The translations under genes were made by a program, and so were the position numbers. Positions 8,417 through 17,045 of a stretch of 64,000 nucleotides of DNA are shown one piece after another. The first letter of the stretch is position 1; every line of letters begins with the position of its first letter. Under the pieces are notes generated by a model. It was not told where the DNA came from, searched no databases, and was given only the letters and a program-made list of their open reading frames with translations. The DNA comes from Pseudomonas sp. ICMP 561. Its GTDB lineage: Bacteria; Pseudomonadota; Gammaproteobacteria; Pseudomonadales; Pseudomonadaceae. Where the stretch lies: NCBI RefSeq assembly GCF_002699985.1, contig NZ_LKBT01000016.1:379-64378 (forward strand). Reading direction: 5' to 3'.

Positions 8417-9835
8417 CTACGGATGCATCGGCGGTATGTACGCCAGCGTCGCGCCCAGAATCCACAGCAGGAACAACACCAGCGGCGTGTGCACCAGCAA
8501 CTGCACGAACGAGAAGCCGATCAAATCCCGAGCCTTCAAACCCAGCACGCCTAACAGCGGCAGCATGTAGAACGGGTTGATCAGGTTCGGCAGCGCTTCG
8601 GCGGCGTTGTAGATCTGCACGGCCCAGCCCAGGTGATACTCAAGGTCATTGGCGACCTGCATCACATACGGCGCTTCGATGATCCACTTGCCGCCGCCCG
8701 ACGGGATGAAGAAACCCAGGACTGCCGAGTACACGCCCATCAGCAGCGCGTAGGTGTCATGGGAGGCGATGCTGGTGAAGAACGTCGAGATGTGATGCGC
8801 CAGGGTCTGTGCGTCCGTACCTTTTACGGTCGTCATCAATGCTGCGATCGAACCGTACAGCGGGAACTGGATCAGCACGCCCGTGGTGGTCGGCACCGCT
8901 CGCGTCACTGCATCAAGAAAGCTGCGTGGACGCCAGTGCAGCAGCGCACCGACCATGATGAACAGGAAGTTATACGTATTCAGACCGGAAATCGCCGTGA
9001 TTGCCGGCTTGGTGGAAAACTCGTTGAAGATCCAGCCGGACGCCAGCAGCACCATCAGAATGATCAGCAGCGGGCTGTATTCCAGCCATTCACCCGGACG
9101 GGTACGCGCAGGTAACGCGGGCATGCTGAATGCTGGGTCGACGCCGCACGCCTGGGCATCTTTAGCGCTGTTCGGGCCCGGCGCTGTTGCGTAAGCCACG
9201 ACCAGCGATACCACGACCAGCGCAGCCAGCAGCACGCCGGACTGCCAGAGGAAAATGGTTTCGGTGAACGGGATCACGCCGGTGATTGCCAGAATCGAAG
9301 GTGGAAGGCTGCCGGGGTTGGCTTGCAACTGTGCCGCCGAGGATGACAGACCCAACGCCCACACGGCGCCGAGCCCCAGATAGGCCGCTGCACCCGCTGC
9401 GCGATAGTCCATGCGCAAGTCGGTACGGCGGGCGAGGGCGCGAACCAGCAAGCCGCCGAACACCAGCGACAGGCCCCAGTTGAGCAGCGAGGCGACCATG
9501 GAGATCAGCGCAACCCAGGCCACTGCCGAGCGCCCGTTCTCTGGAATACGCGCCAACCGATCAATGAGCTTGACCGCAGGAGGCGAGCTGGCCACCACAT
9601 AACCGCCAATCACCACGAAGGCCATTTGCATGGTGAACGGGATCAGACTCCAGAAGCCGTCGCCAAAAGCTTTGGCAGCGTCGGCAGGTCTGGCACCCAT
9701 GGCCAGAGTGGCAACCGTGACGATGACCACCGCGAGCGCGGCGAACACCCAGGAATCCGGAAACCAGCGCTCCGCCCATTTGGCGCAACGCAGGGCGAAA
9801 CGAGCAGAGCGGCTATCTTCGATATCGGCGGCCAC
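8417..9835 (-). CDS. atoE: short-chain fatty acid transporter, AtoE family
   Basis: A 472-residue integral membrane protein with about 11-12 hydrophobic segments, matching AtoE-type short-chain fatty acid permeases in length and in motifs such as WVFAALAVVIVTVATLAMG, the GGYVVASSPP loop and the FFIPSGGGKWIIEAPYVM segment near the C terminus. It should carry short-chain acids such as acetoacetate or butyrate into the cell. It lies just downstream of the CoA-transferase genes on the same strand (REPIN between), which would activate the imported acid, so the three form a catabolic unit. Family identity is strong; the preferred substrate is inferred from context. Confidence 0.9.
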   Translation of the reverse strand: MAADIEDSRSARFALRCAKWAERWFPDSWVFAALAVVIVTVATLAMGARPADAAKAFGDGFWSLIPFTMQMAFVVIGGYVVASSPPAVKLIDRLARIPENGRSAVAWVALISMVASLLNWGLSLVFGGLLVRALARRTDLRMDYRAAGAAAYLGLGAVWALGLSSSAAQLQANPGSLPPSILAITGVIPFTETIFLWQSGVLLAALVVVSLVVAYATAPGPNSAKDAQACGVDPAFSMPALPARTRPGEWLEYSPLLIILMVLLASGWIFNEFSTKPAITAISGLNTYNFLFIMVGALLHWRPRSFLDAVTRAVPTTTGVLIQFPLYGSIAALMTTVKGTDAQTLAHHISTFFTSIASHDTYALLMGVYSAVLGFFIPSGGGKWIIEAPYVMQVANDLEYHLGWAVQIYNAAEALPNLINPFYMLPLLGVLGLKARDLIGFSFVQLLVHTPLVLFLLWILGATLAYIPPMHP

Positions 9836-9889
9836 GGGGTTGTCCTCTTGTATTTATTATTGGGGGTTGAATCTATAACGGGTGGCTTT

Positions 9890-9962
9890 TGTAGGAGCTG
9901 CCGAAGGCTGCGAAAACGGCATCTCTGACACACCGCTATCGCAGCCTTCGGCAGCTCCTACA
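9890..9962. repeat. REPIN (two inverted REP copies)
   Basis: TGTAGGAGCTGCCGAAGGCT at the left and its inverted copy ending AGCTCCTACA at the right, with a short spacer. It lies between the CoA-transferase B gene and atoE, inside the likely operon. Confidence 0.85.
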
Positions 9963-9980
9963 AGGGACTATTGATCCCAA

Positions 9981-10637
9981 TCAGAAAATCATCTCAACCA
10001 CATCATCCGGCACGATCAATTTTCCGGCGGTCTTGGCGATGATTTCTTCAACGCTCACGCCCGGTGCGCGTTCGCGAAGAATAAAAGCACCGTTTTCGAT
10101 TTCCAGATACGCCAGGTCAGTCAACACCTTGCGAATGCAGCCAGCACCGGTCAGGGGCAGGCTGCAGCGGGTGAGGAGTTTGGACTCTCCGTCCTTGGAC
10201 GCATGGGTCATGGTGACAATGATATTGTCGGCACCGGCCACCAGGTCCATGGCACCGCCCATGCCTTTGACCAGTTTGCCGGGGATCATCCAGGAGGCGA
10301 TATTGCCTTCCACGTCGACTTCGAAGGCCCCCAGAACCGTGAGGTCCACATGGCCGCCACGGATCATGGCGAAGGACTGGGATGAGTCAAAAATCGATGC
10401 GCCGACGCGGGCGGTTACGGTCTGCTTGCCAGCGTTGATCATGTCGGCATCGATGGTTTCTTCGGTGGGGAATTCGCCCATCCCCAGCAGGCCGTTTTCC
10501 GACTGGAGCATGACGTCGATGTCGGTGGGGACGTAGTTGGCCACCAGCGTCGGAATGCCGATTCCGAGGTTCACGTAGTAGCCATCCTTGAGTTCGCGTG
10601 CAACGCGTTGAGCCATTTGTTCGCGGGACAGTGCCAT
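9981..10637 (-). CDS. scoB: 3-oxoacid CoA-transferase subunit B
   Basis: A 218-residue beta subunit of a heteromeric 3-oxoacid (acetoacetate/succinyl-type) CoA-transferase. Start at ATG 10637 gives the typical N terminus MALSREQMAQRVARELKDGY; longer in-frame starts upstream lack support. The active-site Glu47 lies in the SENGLLGMGEFP motif, and GAFEVDVEGNIASWMIPGK and GGAMDLVAGA are family-typical. With subunit A encoded 67 bases upstream it transfers CoA to acetoacetate or another 3-oxoacid so it can be thiolysed. Could be named atoA or scoB; the acceptor pair is not determinable from sequence. Confidence 0.92.
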   Translation of the reverse strand: MALSREQMAQRVARELKDGYYVNLGIGIPTLVANYVPTDIDVMLQSENGLLGMGEFPTEETIDADMINAGKQTVTARVGASIFDSSQSFAMIRGGHVDLTVLGAFEVDVEGNIASWMIPGKLVKGMGGAMDLVAGADNIIVTMTHASKDGESKLLTRCSLPLTGAGCIRKVLTDLAYLEIENGAFILRERAPGVSVEEIIAKTAGKLIVPDDVVEMIF

Positions 10638-10704
10638 GGTCTGAAGTCTCTTTGTTGTTTTTGTGCCGCTGCCTGTGCAAGGCAGCATCCGGAGCCGGAT
10701 TGCG

Positions 10705-11406
10705 TCAGGCTTTTTTGACGGTGCGCTGTTCGATGCGCTTCTCGAAAGTACCGAGAATGACCCGGTCGACATAAATACCTGGCGTATGAATCTGCGAAGG
10801 TAACAGCACGCCCGGTTCAACAATTTCTTCGACTTCGACCACGGTGATCTTGCCCGCGGTCGCTACCACCGGGTTGAAGTTCTGTGCGGTATGACGATAG
10901 ATCACATTACCGAAGTGGTCGGCTTTCCAGCCTTTGACGATGGCGAAGTCGCCAGTAATGGCTTCTTCGAGGATGACGTTGCGGCCATTGAACTGGCGGG
11001 TTTCCTTGCCTTCAGCGACCGGCGTGCCATAGCCCGTTGCGGTGTAGAAGGCTGGAATGCCAGCGCCGCCTGCGCGCATTTTTTCGGCGAGCGTACCTTG
11101 GGGAGTGAGTTCGACTTCCAGTTCGCCGCTGAGCAACTGACGTTCGAACAGCGCGTTTTCGCCGACATAGGAGGAGACCATCTTACGAATCTGGCGATCT
11201 TCGAGGAGGATGCCCAGACCAAAGCCATCGACGCCGCAGTTGTTGGAAACAACCGTCAGGCCTTTCACGCCCATGCGCTTGATTTCTGCAATGAGGTTTT
11301 CCGGGATGCCACAGAGGCCGAAGCCGCCGCACAGCACCGTCATGTTGTCGGTCAGCCCGGCGAGGGCTTCCTGATAAGTCGCCACTCGTTTGTCGAGTCC
11401 AGCCAT
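10705..11406 (-). CDS. scoA: 3-oxoacid CoA-transferase subunit A
   Basis: A 233-residue alpha subunit of the same CoA-transferase. The start at ATG 11406 gives [20 protein letters not shown] and has AAGGCGGATC upstream. The family motif [16 protein letters not shown] lies near residues 27-42, with [16 protein letters not shown] and [19 protein letters not shown] further on. It is the first gene of the minus-strand unit scoA-scoB-atoE, read divergently from a LysR-type regulator gene whose start is 126 bases away; that space probably holds both promoters and the regulator's binding site. Confidence 0.92.
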   Translation of the reverse strand: MAGLDKRVATYQEALAGLTDNMTVLCGGFGLCGIPENLIAEIKRMGVKGLTVVSNNCGVDGFGLGILLEDRQIRKMVSSYVGENALFERQLLSGELEVELTPQGTLAEKMRAGGAGIPAFYTATGYGTPVAEGKETRQFNGRNVILEEAITGDFAIVKGWKADHFGNVIYRHTAQNFNPVVATAGKITVVEVEEIVEPGVLLPSQIHTPGIYVDRVILGTFEKRIEQRTVKKA

Positions 11407-11531
11407 GATGATCCGCCTTTTATAGTTGTGGTCGACGGTCTGGCCGTCGGGGGAGCGTTGCGACATCTTCTCTTGAGGGGAGTGTTTTGTTAATTTTGTT
11501 TTTCTGATCGATTAATAAGAAAAGCAAATAT

Positions 11532-12440
11532 ATGAACGTCAAACAGTTAAGGGCTTTTCTGGCCGTTGCCCAGTATTTGAGCTTTGCCCAGGCGGGGGAG
11601 CGGCTGCATGTGTCGCAACCCGCGCTGAGCCTGACCATCAAGAGTCTTGAGGACGATCTGGGCGGGCAATTGCTGAGCCGCACCACGCGTACGGTCAGCC
11701 TTACGCCCGAGGGTGAAACCCTGCTGCCGCTGGCCCGGCAACTGCTGGCTGACTGGGACAACGCTGAAGAATTGCTGCGTCAGCGCTTTACCCTGCAACT
11801 GGGCAAAGTGTCGGTGGCCGCCATGCCATCGTTTGCCGGTAACCTGCTGCCTGGCGCGCTCAAGGTGTTTCGCAGTCGCTACCCACGAGTCAATGTAGCC
11901 GTTCATGACCTGATCAACGAAGAAGTGCTGGAAATGGTCCGTCATCGGCGAGTTGAACTGGGCATCGGTTTTGAACCTGAGTCCAGCAACTCGCTGGTGT
12001 TCACGCCGTTCTATACCGATCGCTTTGTTGCAGTGGTGCCGCAGGATTCGCCATCGGCACAACGCAAGGAAATCACCTGGCAAGAACTCTTGCAGGAAGA
12101 CTTCATCGCCTTGCAGCGGCCTTCAGCAGTGCGTTTGCTGCTGGAACATCATCTGCAAGCGCAGCACGGCAAGTTGTCCGTTGCGTTTGAAAGCCATCAG
12201 TTGTCGACTATTGGCCGCATGGTCGCCAGTGGTCTGGGCGTCAGCGCGGTGCCCTCATTGTGTATTCAGCAGATGCACGAACTGGGCGCGCATTGCATTG
12301 CGCTGGTGGGGCCTGCAATTGAGCGGCCTATTGGGCTGATGATGCTTGCCGATCACAAGTTATCGGCCGCTGCTCAGGCATTGCGCGAGGTGCTGATCGA
12401 GCATGCCCAAGCGCAGGTTCCTGGTCTGCTGCACGTCTAA
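11532..12440 (+). CDS. LysR-family regulator divergent from the CoA-transferase genes
   Basis: A 302-residue LysR-type regulator. Residues 1-60 form the winged helix-turn-helix (MNVKQLRAFLAVAQYLSFAQ and LHVSQPALSLTIKSLEDDLG), followed by the linker helix and the inducer-binding domain from about residue 90. Divergent placement next to scoAB is the classic arrangement for a LysR protein that activates the adjacent operon in response to a pathway compound, so short-chain acid or ketone-body metabolism is the likely target. The GntP-family permease gene follows on the same strand 161 bases later and may also be controlled. Confidence 0.9.
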   Translation: MNVKQLRAFLAVAQYLSFAQAGERLHVSQPALSLTIKSLEDDLGGQLLSRTTRTVSLTPEGETLLPLARQLLADWDNAEELLRQRFTLQLGKVSVAAMPSFAGNLLPGALKVFRSRYPRVNVAVHDLINEEVLEMVRHRRVELGIGFEPESSNSLVFTPFYTDRFVAVVPQDSPSAQRKEITWQELLQEDFIALQRPSAVRLLLEHHLQAQHGKLSVAFESHQLSTIGRMVASGLGVSAVPSLCIQQMHELGAHCIALVGPAIERPIGLMMLADHKLSAAAQALREVLIEHAQAQVPGLLHV

Positions 12441-12601
12441 GTCGGGTCTGTTGATCCAGAAGTGGATCACTCGAGACGGGGGCGAAACTGTCACAAACTT
12501 CACATTCGCGCATCTGGCGTTCCGGTATCGTGCTGCAGAATTACAACTAAATGTTTCTGCAGTGCTCTTGACCGCAGGGACCGACGATAAGGAAGAGTGC
12601 C

Positions 12602-13972
12602 TTGGATGTTTCTTCTGCTGCCTGGCTGGTGCACGACACCCGCCTGATTATCTGCTGCCTGATCGCGATTGCCACCATCATCGTGCTGATCAGCGCCACT
12701 AAACTTCCGCCATTTCTTTCGATTCTGATCGGCACGTTTATCGCGGGGATCGGTGCCGGTCTGCCTGCCGAAGAAGTCGCCAAGGCCTTCAGTAAAGGCG
12801 CAGGCGGAATTTTGGGTGAGGCTGGATTGATTATCGCGCTGGGTGCGATGCTCGGCGCACTGATGGCTGAATCGGGCGCTGCGGACCGTATCGCCACTAC
12901 GTTGCTGGGGTTTGGCAAGGGCAGGTCGTTGCCTTGGGTGATGGCCCTGGTGGCCATGGTTATCGGTCTGCCGCTGTTCTTTGAAGTCGGTCTGGTACTG
13001 ATGGTGCCGATCATTTTTGTCATGGCCCGACGCTCTGATCAGCCTTTACTGAAAATCGCGATTCCGGCTCTGGCAGGCATGACCACCTTGCATGCATTGA
13101 TGCCGCCGCATCCGGGACCGCTGATTGCGGTCAGCGCGCTGCATGCCGACCTTGGGCTGACCATGCTGCTGGGCATCTGCATTGCGGTTCCGGCGGTGAT
13201 TCTTGCCGGTCCTTTGTACGGCAACTGGTTATCCAGACGCATGGACATCAAGGAACCGGCCGAGTTGGGCGAATTATTCTCGACCAAACCTGACGTGACC
13301 CGTCAGCCGGGTTTTGGTATTTCGCTGCTGATTATTCTCTTGCCGGTGATCCTGATGCTGGGGAGCACGCTGGCCAAGATATTCATGGCCCCGCACAGCT
13401 CGCTGGCGCTGACCCTGAAGTTTCTCGGCGAGCCCCTGGTTGCGTTGAGCATCGCGGTTATTGCGGCGGTCATTTGTCTGGGCTGGGCCAATGGCTTGAC
13501 GCGCGAGCACGTGAACGGCACTTTGCGTAAAAGCCTGGCACCGATTGCAGTCCTGCTGCTGACCATCGGTGCGGGCGGCGGGCTCAAGCAGACGTTGCTG
13601 GATGCTGGCGTGAGTCAGACCATCAGCAAGGTCGCAGAGGGTGCGCATATTCCATATCTGTTGCTGGCCTGGCTGATCGCAGTGGCGCTGCGTCAGGCCA
13701 CCGGTTCAGCGACCGTCGCGACGACCACCACGGCGGGTATTCTTGCGCCGATGATGGCGGGGCTGGCGGCAACGCAAAGCTCACTGGTGGCGCTGGCGAT
13801 TGGTGCAGGCTCGGTGTTCTTTTGCCACGTCAACGATGCGGGTTTCTGGATGGTCCGCGAGTATTTTGGTCTTCAGTTGAAGCAGACGCTCTGGGTCTGG
13901 TCGGTACTGCAGACCATTGTGTCAGTGGTGGGGTTGGTGGGCACGCTGCTGTTATGGTGGTGGTTGACGTAG
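12602..13972 (+). CDS. GntP-family permease
   Basis: A 456-residue transporter of the gluconate permease (GntP) family with about 12 membrane segments. It appears to start at TTG 12602, preceded by GGAAG with a 6-base spacer; no better ATG exists nearby. Family marks include the PLFFEVGLVLMVPIIF and LHALMPPHPGPLIAVSAL motifs and the C-terminal GAGSVFFCHVNDAGFWMV segment. GntP proteins are proton symporters for gluconate, other sugar acids or 3-hydroxybutyrate. Because its neighbours are a CoA-transferase and AtoE, a hydroxy- or keto-acid such as 3-hydroxybutyrate is a reasonable guess. A second family member at 33228-34580 sits in the gluconate locus. Confidence 0.88.
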   Translation: MDVSSAAWLVHDTRLIICCLIAIATIIVLISATKLPPFLSILIGTFIAGIGAGLPAEEVAKAFSKGAGGILGEAGLIIALGAMLGALMAESGAADRIATTLLGFGKGRSLPWVMALVAMVIGLPLFFEVGLVLMVPIIFVMARRSDQPLLKIAIPALAGMTTLHALMPPHPGPLIAVSALHADLGLTMLLGICIAVPAVILAGPLYGNWLSRRMDIKEPAELGELFSTKPDVTRQPGFGISLLIILLPVILMLGSTLAKIFMAPHSSLALTLKFLGEPLVALSIAVIAAVICLGWANGLTREHVNGTLRKSLAPIAVLLLTIGAGGGLKQTLLDAGVSQTISKVAEGAHIPYLLLAWLIAVALRQATGSATVATTTTAGILAPMMAGLAATQSSLVALAIGAGSVFFCHVNDAGFWMVREYFGLQLKQTLWVWSVLQTIVSVVGLVGTLLLWWWLT

Positions 13973-14011
13973 TTCACTTGCAGCACGTTCTCGTGTCGTA
14001 TATCAACATTC

Positions 14012-14085
14012 TGTAGGAGCTGCCGAAGGCTGCGATTGGCGGTGTATCAGAAAGAATGCTTTCGCAGCCTTCGGCAGCTCCTACA
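14012..14085. repeat. REPIN (two inverted REP copies)
   Basis: TGTAGGAGCTGCCGAAGGCT on the left and its inverted mate ending CTACA on the right, located between the GntP-family gene and the RidA-like gene. Confidence 0.85.
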
Positions 14086-14137
14086 GGGATACACTCTGCT
14101 CAGAGATTTAATCTTTGACAGAGCTAAGGAAACCTCC

Positions 14138-14533
14138 ATGCCAGATCGCGAAATCATCATTCCACCGTCCATGCGCAATATCGTCGAGCGCGCGGGGTAT
14201 GTTCCGGCGGTCAAGGTTCAAAGCACGCTTTACTGTGCCGGGCAGATCGGACGCACGCCCGACCTTGAGGTCATTGCCGATCCTGAACAACAGTTCATCG
14301 CCTGCTGGGAAAACCTGCGCACTGTGCTTGCCGAGGGCGGTTGCAGCTTTGAGGACGTGGTAGAAATGACCACTTTTCACGTGTCCATGAGCGAGCACAT
14401 GGCCGTTTTTCGTGACGTCAAAGAGCGCCTGTTCCCCCGCGGACTGTGTGCCTGGACGGCCATTGGTGTATCAGAACTGGCTGTCCCGGGGCTGCTTCTT
14501 GAGATCAAGTGCATCGCTGTTCAACGCGGCTGA
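14138..14533 (+). CDS. RidA/YjgF/Rid-family protein
   Basis: A 131-residue protein of the RidA superfamily. The start at ATG 14138 follows AAGGAAAC. Family features: AVKVQSTLYCAGQIGRTPDL, the helix EQQFIACWENLRTVLAEGGCSFEDVV and the C-terminal PRGLCAWTAIGVSELAVPGLLLEIKCIAV. Canonical RidA deaminates reactive enamine/imine intermediates and has an Arg near residue 105 that binds the substrate carboxylate; here the equivalent position region reads CAWTAIGV, so the Arg seems absent and this is more likely a member of another Rid subgroup without proven deaminase activity. Cytoplasmic trimer expected. Confidence 0.85.
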   Translation: MPDREIIIPPSMRNIVERAGYVPAVKVQSTLYCAGQIGRTPDLEVIADPEQQFIACWENLRTVLAEGGCSFEDVVEMTTFHVSMSEHMAVFRDVKERLFPRGLCAWTAIGVSELAVPGLLLEIKCIAVQRG

Positions 14534-14625
14534 TCAGGCCAGGACCAATCATCAAATAAACCGAACTCGTGGGACGGTGTTGATTCCAAACAGGGTATTC
14601 ATTCAACTATCTCGCGAGGAACATC

Positions 14626-14829
14626 ATGAGTAGAGACCCTGTAGACAGCCAGGCCGCCCAGACTCCCGGTCCGAATCCCAACCCGAGCGAATCGGATGGC
14701 AGGTCCACGTCCGACAATTCGGATGGCAGGTCCACGTCCGACAATGATGTGCGTGAGGCCGATATCAATGAAGTCGAGCCCGATGATCCCGATGTAGCGG
14801 GTGATGACGCTTCAGATAGCCCAAGCTGA
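14626..14829 (+). CDS. small acidic disordered protein with an internal tandem repeat
   Basis: A 67-residue protein with a good ribosome-binding site (GAGGAACATC then ATG). It is rich in Asp, Ser, Pro and Asn and almost free of hydrophobic residues, so probably disordered. Residues 23-40 contain the nonapeptide SDGRSTSDN twice, encoded by an exact 27-bp tandem duplication (14692-14745). Eight bases separate it from the next gene. I do not recognise a family; similar small acidic proteins occur in pseudomonads. Function unknown. Confidence 0.6.
   Translation: MSRDPVDSQAAQTPGPNPNPSESDGRSTSDNSDGRSTSDNDVREADINEVEPDDPDVAGDDASDSPS
14692..14745 (+). repeat. 27-bp exact tandem duplication inside a gene
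   Basis: Two exact copies (14692-14718 and 14719-14745) beginning TCGGATGGCAGG. The unit is a multiple of three, so the reading frame is kept and nine residues are duplicated. Confidence 0.95.
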
Positions 14830-14837
14830 CACGTACC

Positions 14838-15272
14838 GTGGCGAGCAAGGTCATCACGGCCCAAGACCTGGCGATCGACCTGAAGAGCGGTGACGAAGTC
14901 GCTCTGTTCAAATGGTTTATCGCCAGTTTTCTCATGGGCAAGCGTATTCAGGCGGATATCGCAGCGCAGGCTTATCGGGTCATCGTCGATCAGCATGGTT
15001 GCGACACGCCGCGTAAAATGGCCAGCCAGTCCCATCGGCAACTGGTTGCGATGCTTGGTGAGGCGCACTACGTGCGTTATGACGAGACGACGGCAACACG
15101 TTTGACTGCCATGAGCAAAAAGCTTATCGAGGAATATGCCGGAAAGATTGGCGAAATCCATAGTCGCAGTGGAAGCCGCAGCGGATTCGAAAAGTGCCTT
15201 GCCGAGTTCGACGGAGTAGGGCCAAAGACCGTCGAAATATTCATGCGCGAAGCCGGCGAGGTGCTGTATTGA
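14838..15272 (+). CDS. short HhH-motif DNA-binding protein (HhH-GPD relative)
   Basis: A 144-residue protein starting at GTG 14838. It resembles the helical core of endonuclease III-type glycosylases: FKWFIASFLMGKRIQADIAA near residues 24-43 and a helix-hairpin-helix CLAEFDGVGPKTVEIFMREA at 120-139, where GVGPKT carries the Lys that is catalytic in bifunctional glycosylases. The protein stops right after the hairpin, so the catalytic Asp region and the Fe-S loop of full-length enzymes (about 210 residues) are missing. It may bind DNA without cutting it, or act with a partner. Its TGA stop overlaps the TTG start of the DUF72 gene (TTGA), implying coupled translation. Confidence 0.72.
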   Translation: MASKVITAQDLAIDLKSGDEVALFKWFIASFLMGKRIQADIAAQAYRVIVDQHGCDTPRKMASQSHRQLVAMLGEAHYVRYDETTATRLTAMSKKLIEEYAGKIGEIHSRSGSRSGFEKCLAEFDGVGPKTVEIFMREAGEVLY

Positions 15273-15982
15273 TTCAGGTCGGCTGCGCTGGCTGGAGCTT
15301 GCCCCGCGAGCACTGGCCTGAGTTTGCCGAAGAAGGTACACACTTGCAGCGCTACGCCTCCTCGTTATCGGCGGTCGAGATCAACAGCTCTTTTTACCGC
15401 CCGCACCGTCCGCAAACCTGGCAGCGTTGGGCTGAGAGCGTGCCTGCGGGCTTTCGTTTCTCCGTGAAAATGCCCAAGTCAATTACTCACGAACATCGTC
15501 TTCAGGGCTGTGAGCATCTGCTTGAGCAGTTCCTGACTCAGTGCCTGCATCTGAAGGACAAGCTGGGCTGCCTCCTCGTGCAGTTACCGCCCTCACTGAC
15601 TTATGACCCGACAATCGCAACGGCTTTCTTTGAGGCCTTGCGGAAGGGTTATGACGGCAGCCTGGTGATAGAGCCGCGTCATGCGAGTTGGCGCGATGCC
15701 GAGTCGTTGCTCAATGTTTTTCAGGTCGGTCAGGTGGCGGCAGACCCTTCACCCATTACCGGTGGAGATACGCCGGGAGGCTGGTCGGGTGTTCAGTATT
15801 GGCGACTTCACGGTTCGCCACGCCTTTATCACAGTGCTTATGAACTGGCGTACTTGCAGGAACTGGCGGTGAAATTGAAGACCGCTGCCGACGCTGGCCT
15901 GGAAACCTGGTGCATCTTCGACAACACCGCCAGCGGGCACGCCGTTCACGATGCGTTATTGCTGCGCAGATTTCTGGCTTGA
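15269..15982 (+). CDS. DUF72-family protein
   Basis: A 237-residue DUF72 protein (TIM-barrel-like family). Start at TTG 15269 is inferred because it gives the typical N terminus IQVGCAGWSLPREHWPEF; the codon overlaps the stop of the preceding gene (TTGA). Other family marks are YASSLSAVEINSSFYRPHRPQTWQRW, FSVKMPKSITHEHRL, LGCLLVQLPPSL and the C-terminal CIFDNTASGHAVHDA. The biochemical role of DUF72 is not established. Translational coupling to an HhH protein hints at a nucleic-acid link. Its last 37 bases overlap the 3' end of the convergent hydrolase gene. Confidence 0.85.
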   Translation: MIQVGCAGWSLPREHWPEFAEEGTHLQRYASSLSAVEINSSFYRPHRPQTWQRWAESVPAGFRFSVKMPKSITHEHRLQGCEHLLEQFLTQCLHLKDKLGCLLVQLPPSLTYDPTIATAFFEALRKGYDGSLVIEPRHASWRDAESLLNVFQVGQVAADPSPITGGDTPGGWSGVQYWRLHGSPRLYHSAYELAYLQELAVKLKTAADAGLETWCIFDNTASGHAVHDALLLRRFLA

Positions 15983-16938
15983 GCAGACGGTTGTTCTTTC
16001 GAATGAGTGCTTTCCGGCCTCGTTGCATTCGCAGGCACCGCACTGGATTTGAGTAAGGCCTGAATGGCCTGGCTGTACGCCTGACGGCCCACTCGCATGC
16101 TGTTGTTATGAGTCCCGCCTGGCACCAGCAATAGCTTCTTGGGCTCCTGCGCCGCGGCAAACAACTCCTCGCTGAAGCGCGGCGGTACATATCGGTCGTC
16201 CATGCCGTGCACGATCAACACTGGCATTTGGATGTCGGCGATCTTGTCGACGGAGTCGAATTTCTGTGACAGCAACCAGCGTACGGGTAATGAGGTGTAG
16301 TTAGTGGCCACTGCGGTGGCGACGTCAGCGAGGGTGGTGAAGGTCGATTCGATGATCAGCCCACGCGCCTGTGCCGGTTGCGTGCCGTCCTGAGTATCGC
16401 GCCCCAGTTCGGCAGCCAGATCCACAGCCACTGCCCCGCCCAGGGAATGGCCGTAAATCAGCCGACGGCTGGCGTCCGGTTGCAGAAGCTTGAGGCGCTC
16501 CCAGGCGATGCGGGCATCTTCATAGACGGTGCTTTCTGAAGGAAGCGGGCCACGACTTTCGCCGAAGCCACGGTAGTCGATTGCCAACACCGAGAAACCC
16601 AGCGCGTGCAGCTCTTCGATACGAAACAGTTGGCCGGTCAGGTTCCAGCGTGATCCGTGCAAGTAGAGGACGGCTGGGGCATCTTTGCGATTGGCAGGCC
16701 ACCACCAGCCGTGAATGCTTTGCGACAGGCCGAATTGCGGAGCTTTGAGTTCCAGTTCCTGCACATTGGCCGGTAGCCCGCTGTACCAACTGGCGGTGCC
16801 GGGTTCAATGCGGAACACCAATTCCCGCTCGGTGTGTTCCAGGACGGAGCAGCCCACGGGCAAACCAATGATGAACACCAGCATGCAGGTCCAGGTAAGC
16901 CAGCGCGCCCGGATACGAGCCAGAGAAAATATGGCCAT
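15946..16938 (-). CDS. membrane-anchored alpha/beta hydrolase
   Basis: A 330-residue alpha/beta hydrolase. Residues 12-30 are hydrophobic and end at Cys30 in LPVGC; this is either a membrane anchor or a poor lipobox (Pro at -3), so lipoprotein status is uncertain. The nucleophile Ser165 sits in YGHSLGG, with Asp248 (HGMDDRYVP) and His277 (PGGTHNN) completing the triad; LYLHGSRWN marks the oxyanion strand. The closest broad class is the BAAT/DUF818-like serine esterase/peptidase group. Substrate unknown. It converges with the DUF72 gene and overlaps it by 37 bases. Confidence 0.82.
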   Translation of the reverse strand: MAIFSLARIRARWLTWTCMLVFIIGLPVGCSVLEHTERELVFRIEPGTASWYSGLPANVQELELKAPQFGLSQSIHGWWWPANRKDAPAVLYLHGSRWNLTGQLFRIEELHALGFSVLAIDYRGFGESRGPLPSESTVYEDARIAWERLKLLQPDASRRLIYGHSLGGAVAVDLAAELGRDTQDGTQPAQARGLIIESTFTTLADVATAVATNYTSLPVRWLLSQKFDSVDKIADIQMPVLIVHGMDDRYVPPRFSEELFAAAQEPKKLLLVPGGTHNNSMRVGRQAYSQAIQALLKSSAVPANATRPESTHSKEQPSAQARNLRSNNAS

Positions 16939-17045
16939 GAATTACTTCCCCCGACTTTTCAAGCGAAAGGCTGACTGTAACGGCGTTGTCATGATACCGA
17001 TTGATTGATCGGTTACAGAATATTGCGGGCGCAGTCGGTCTGATT

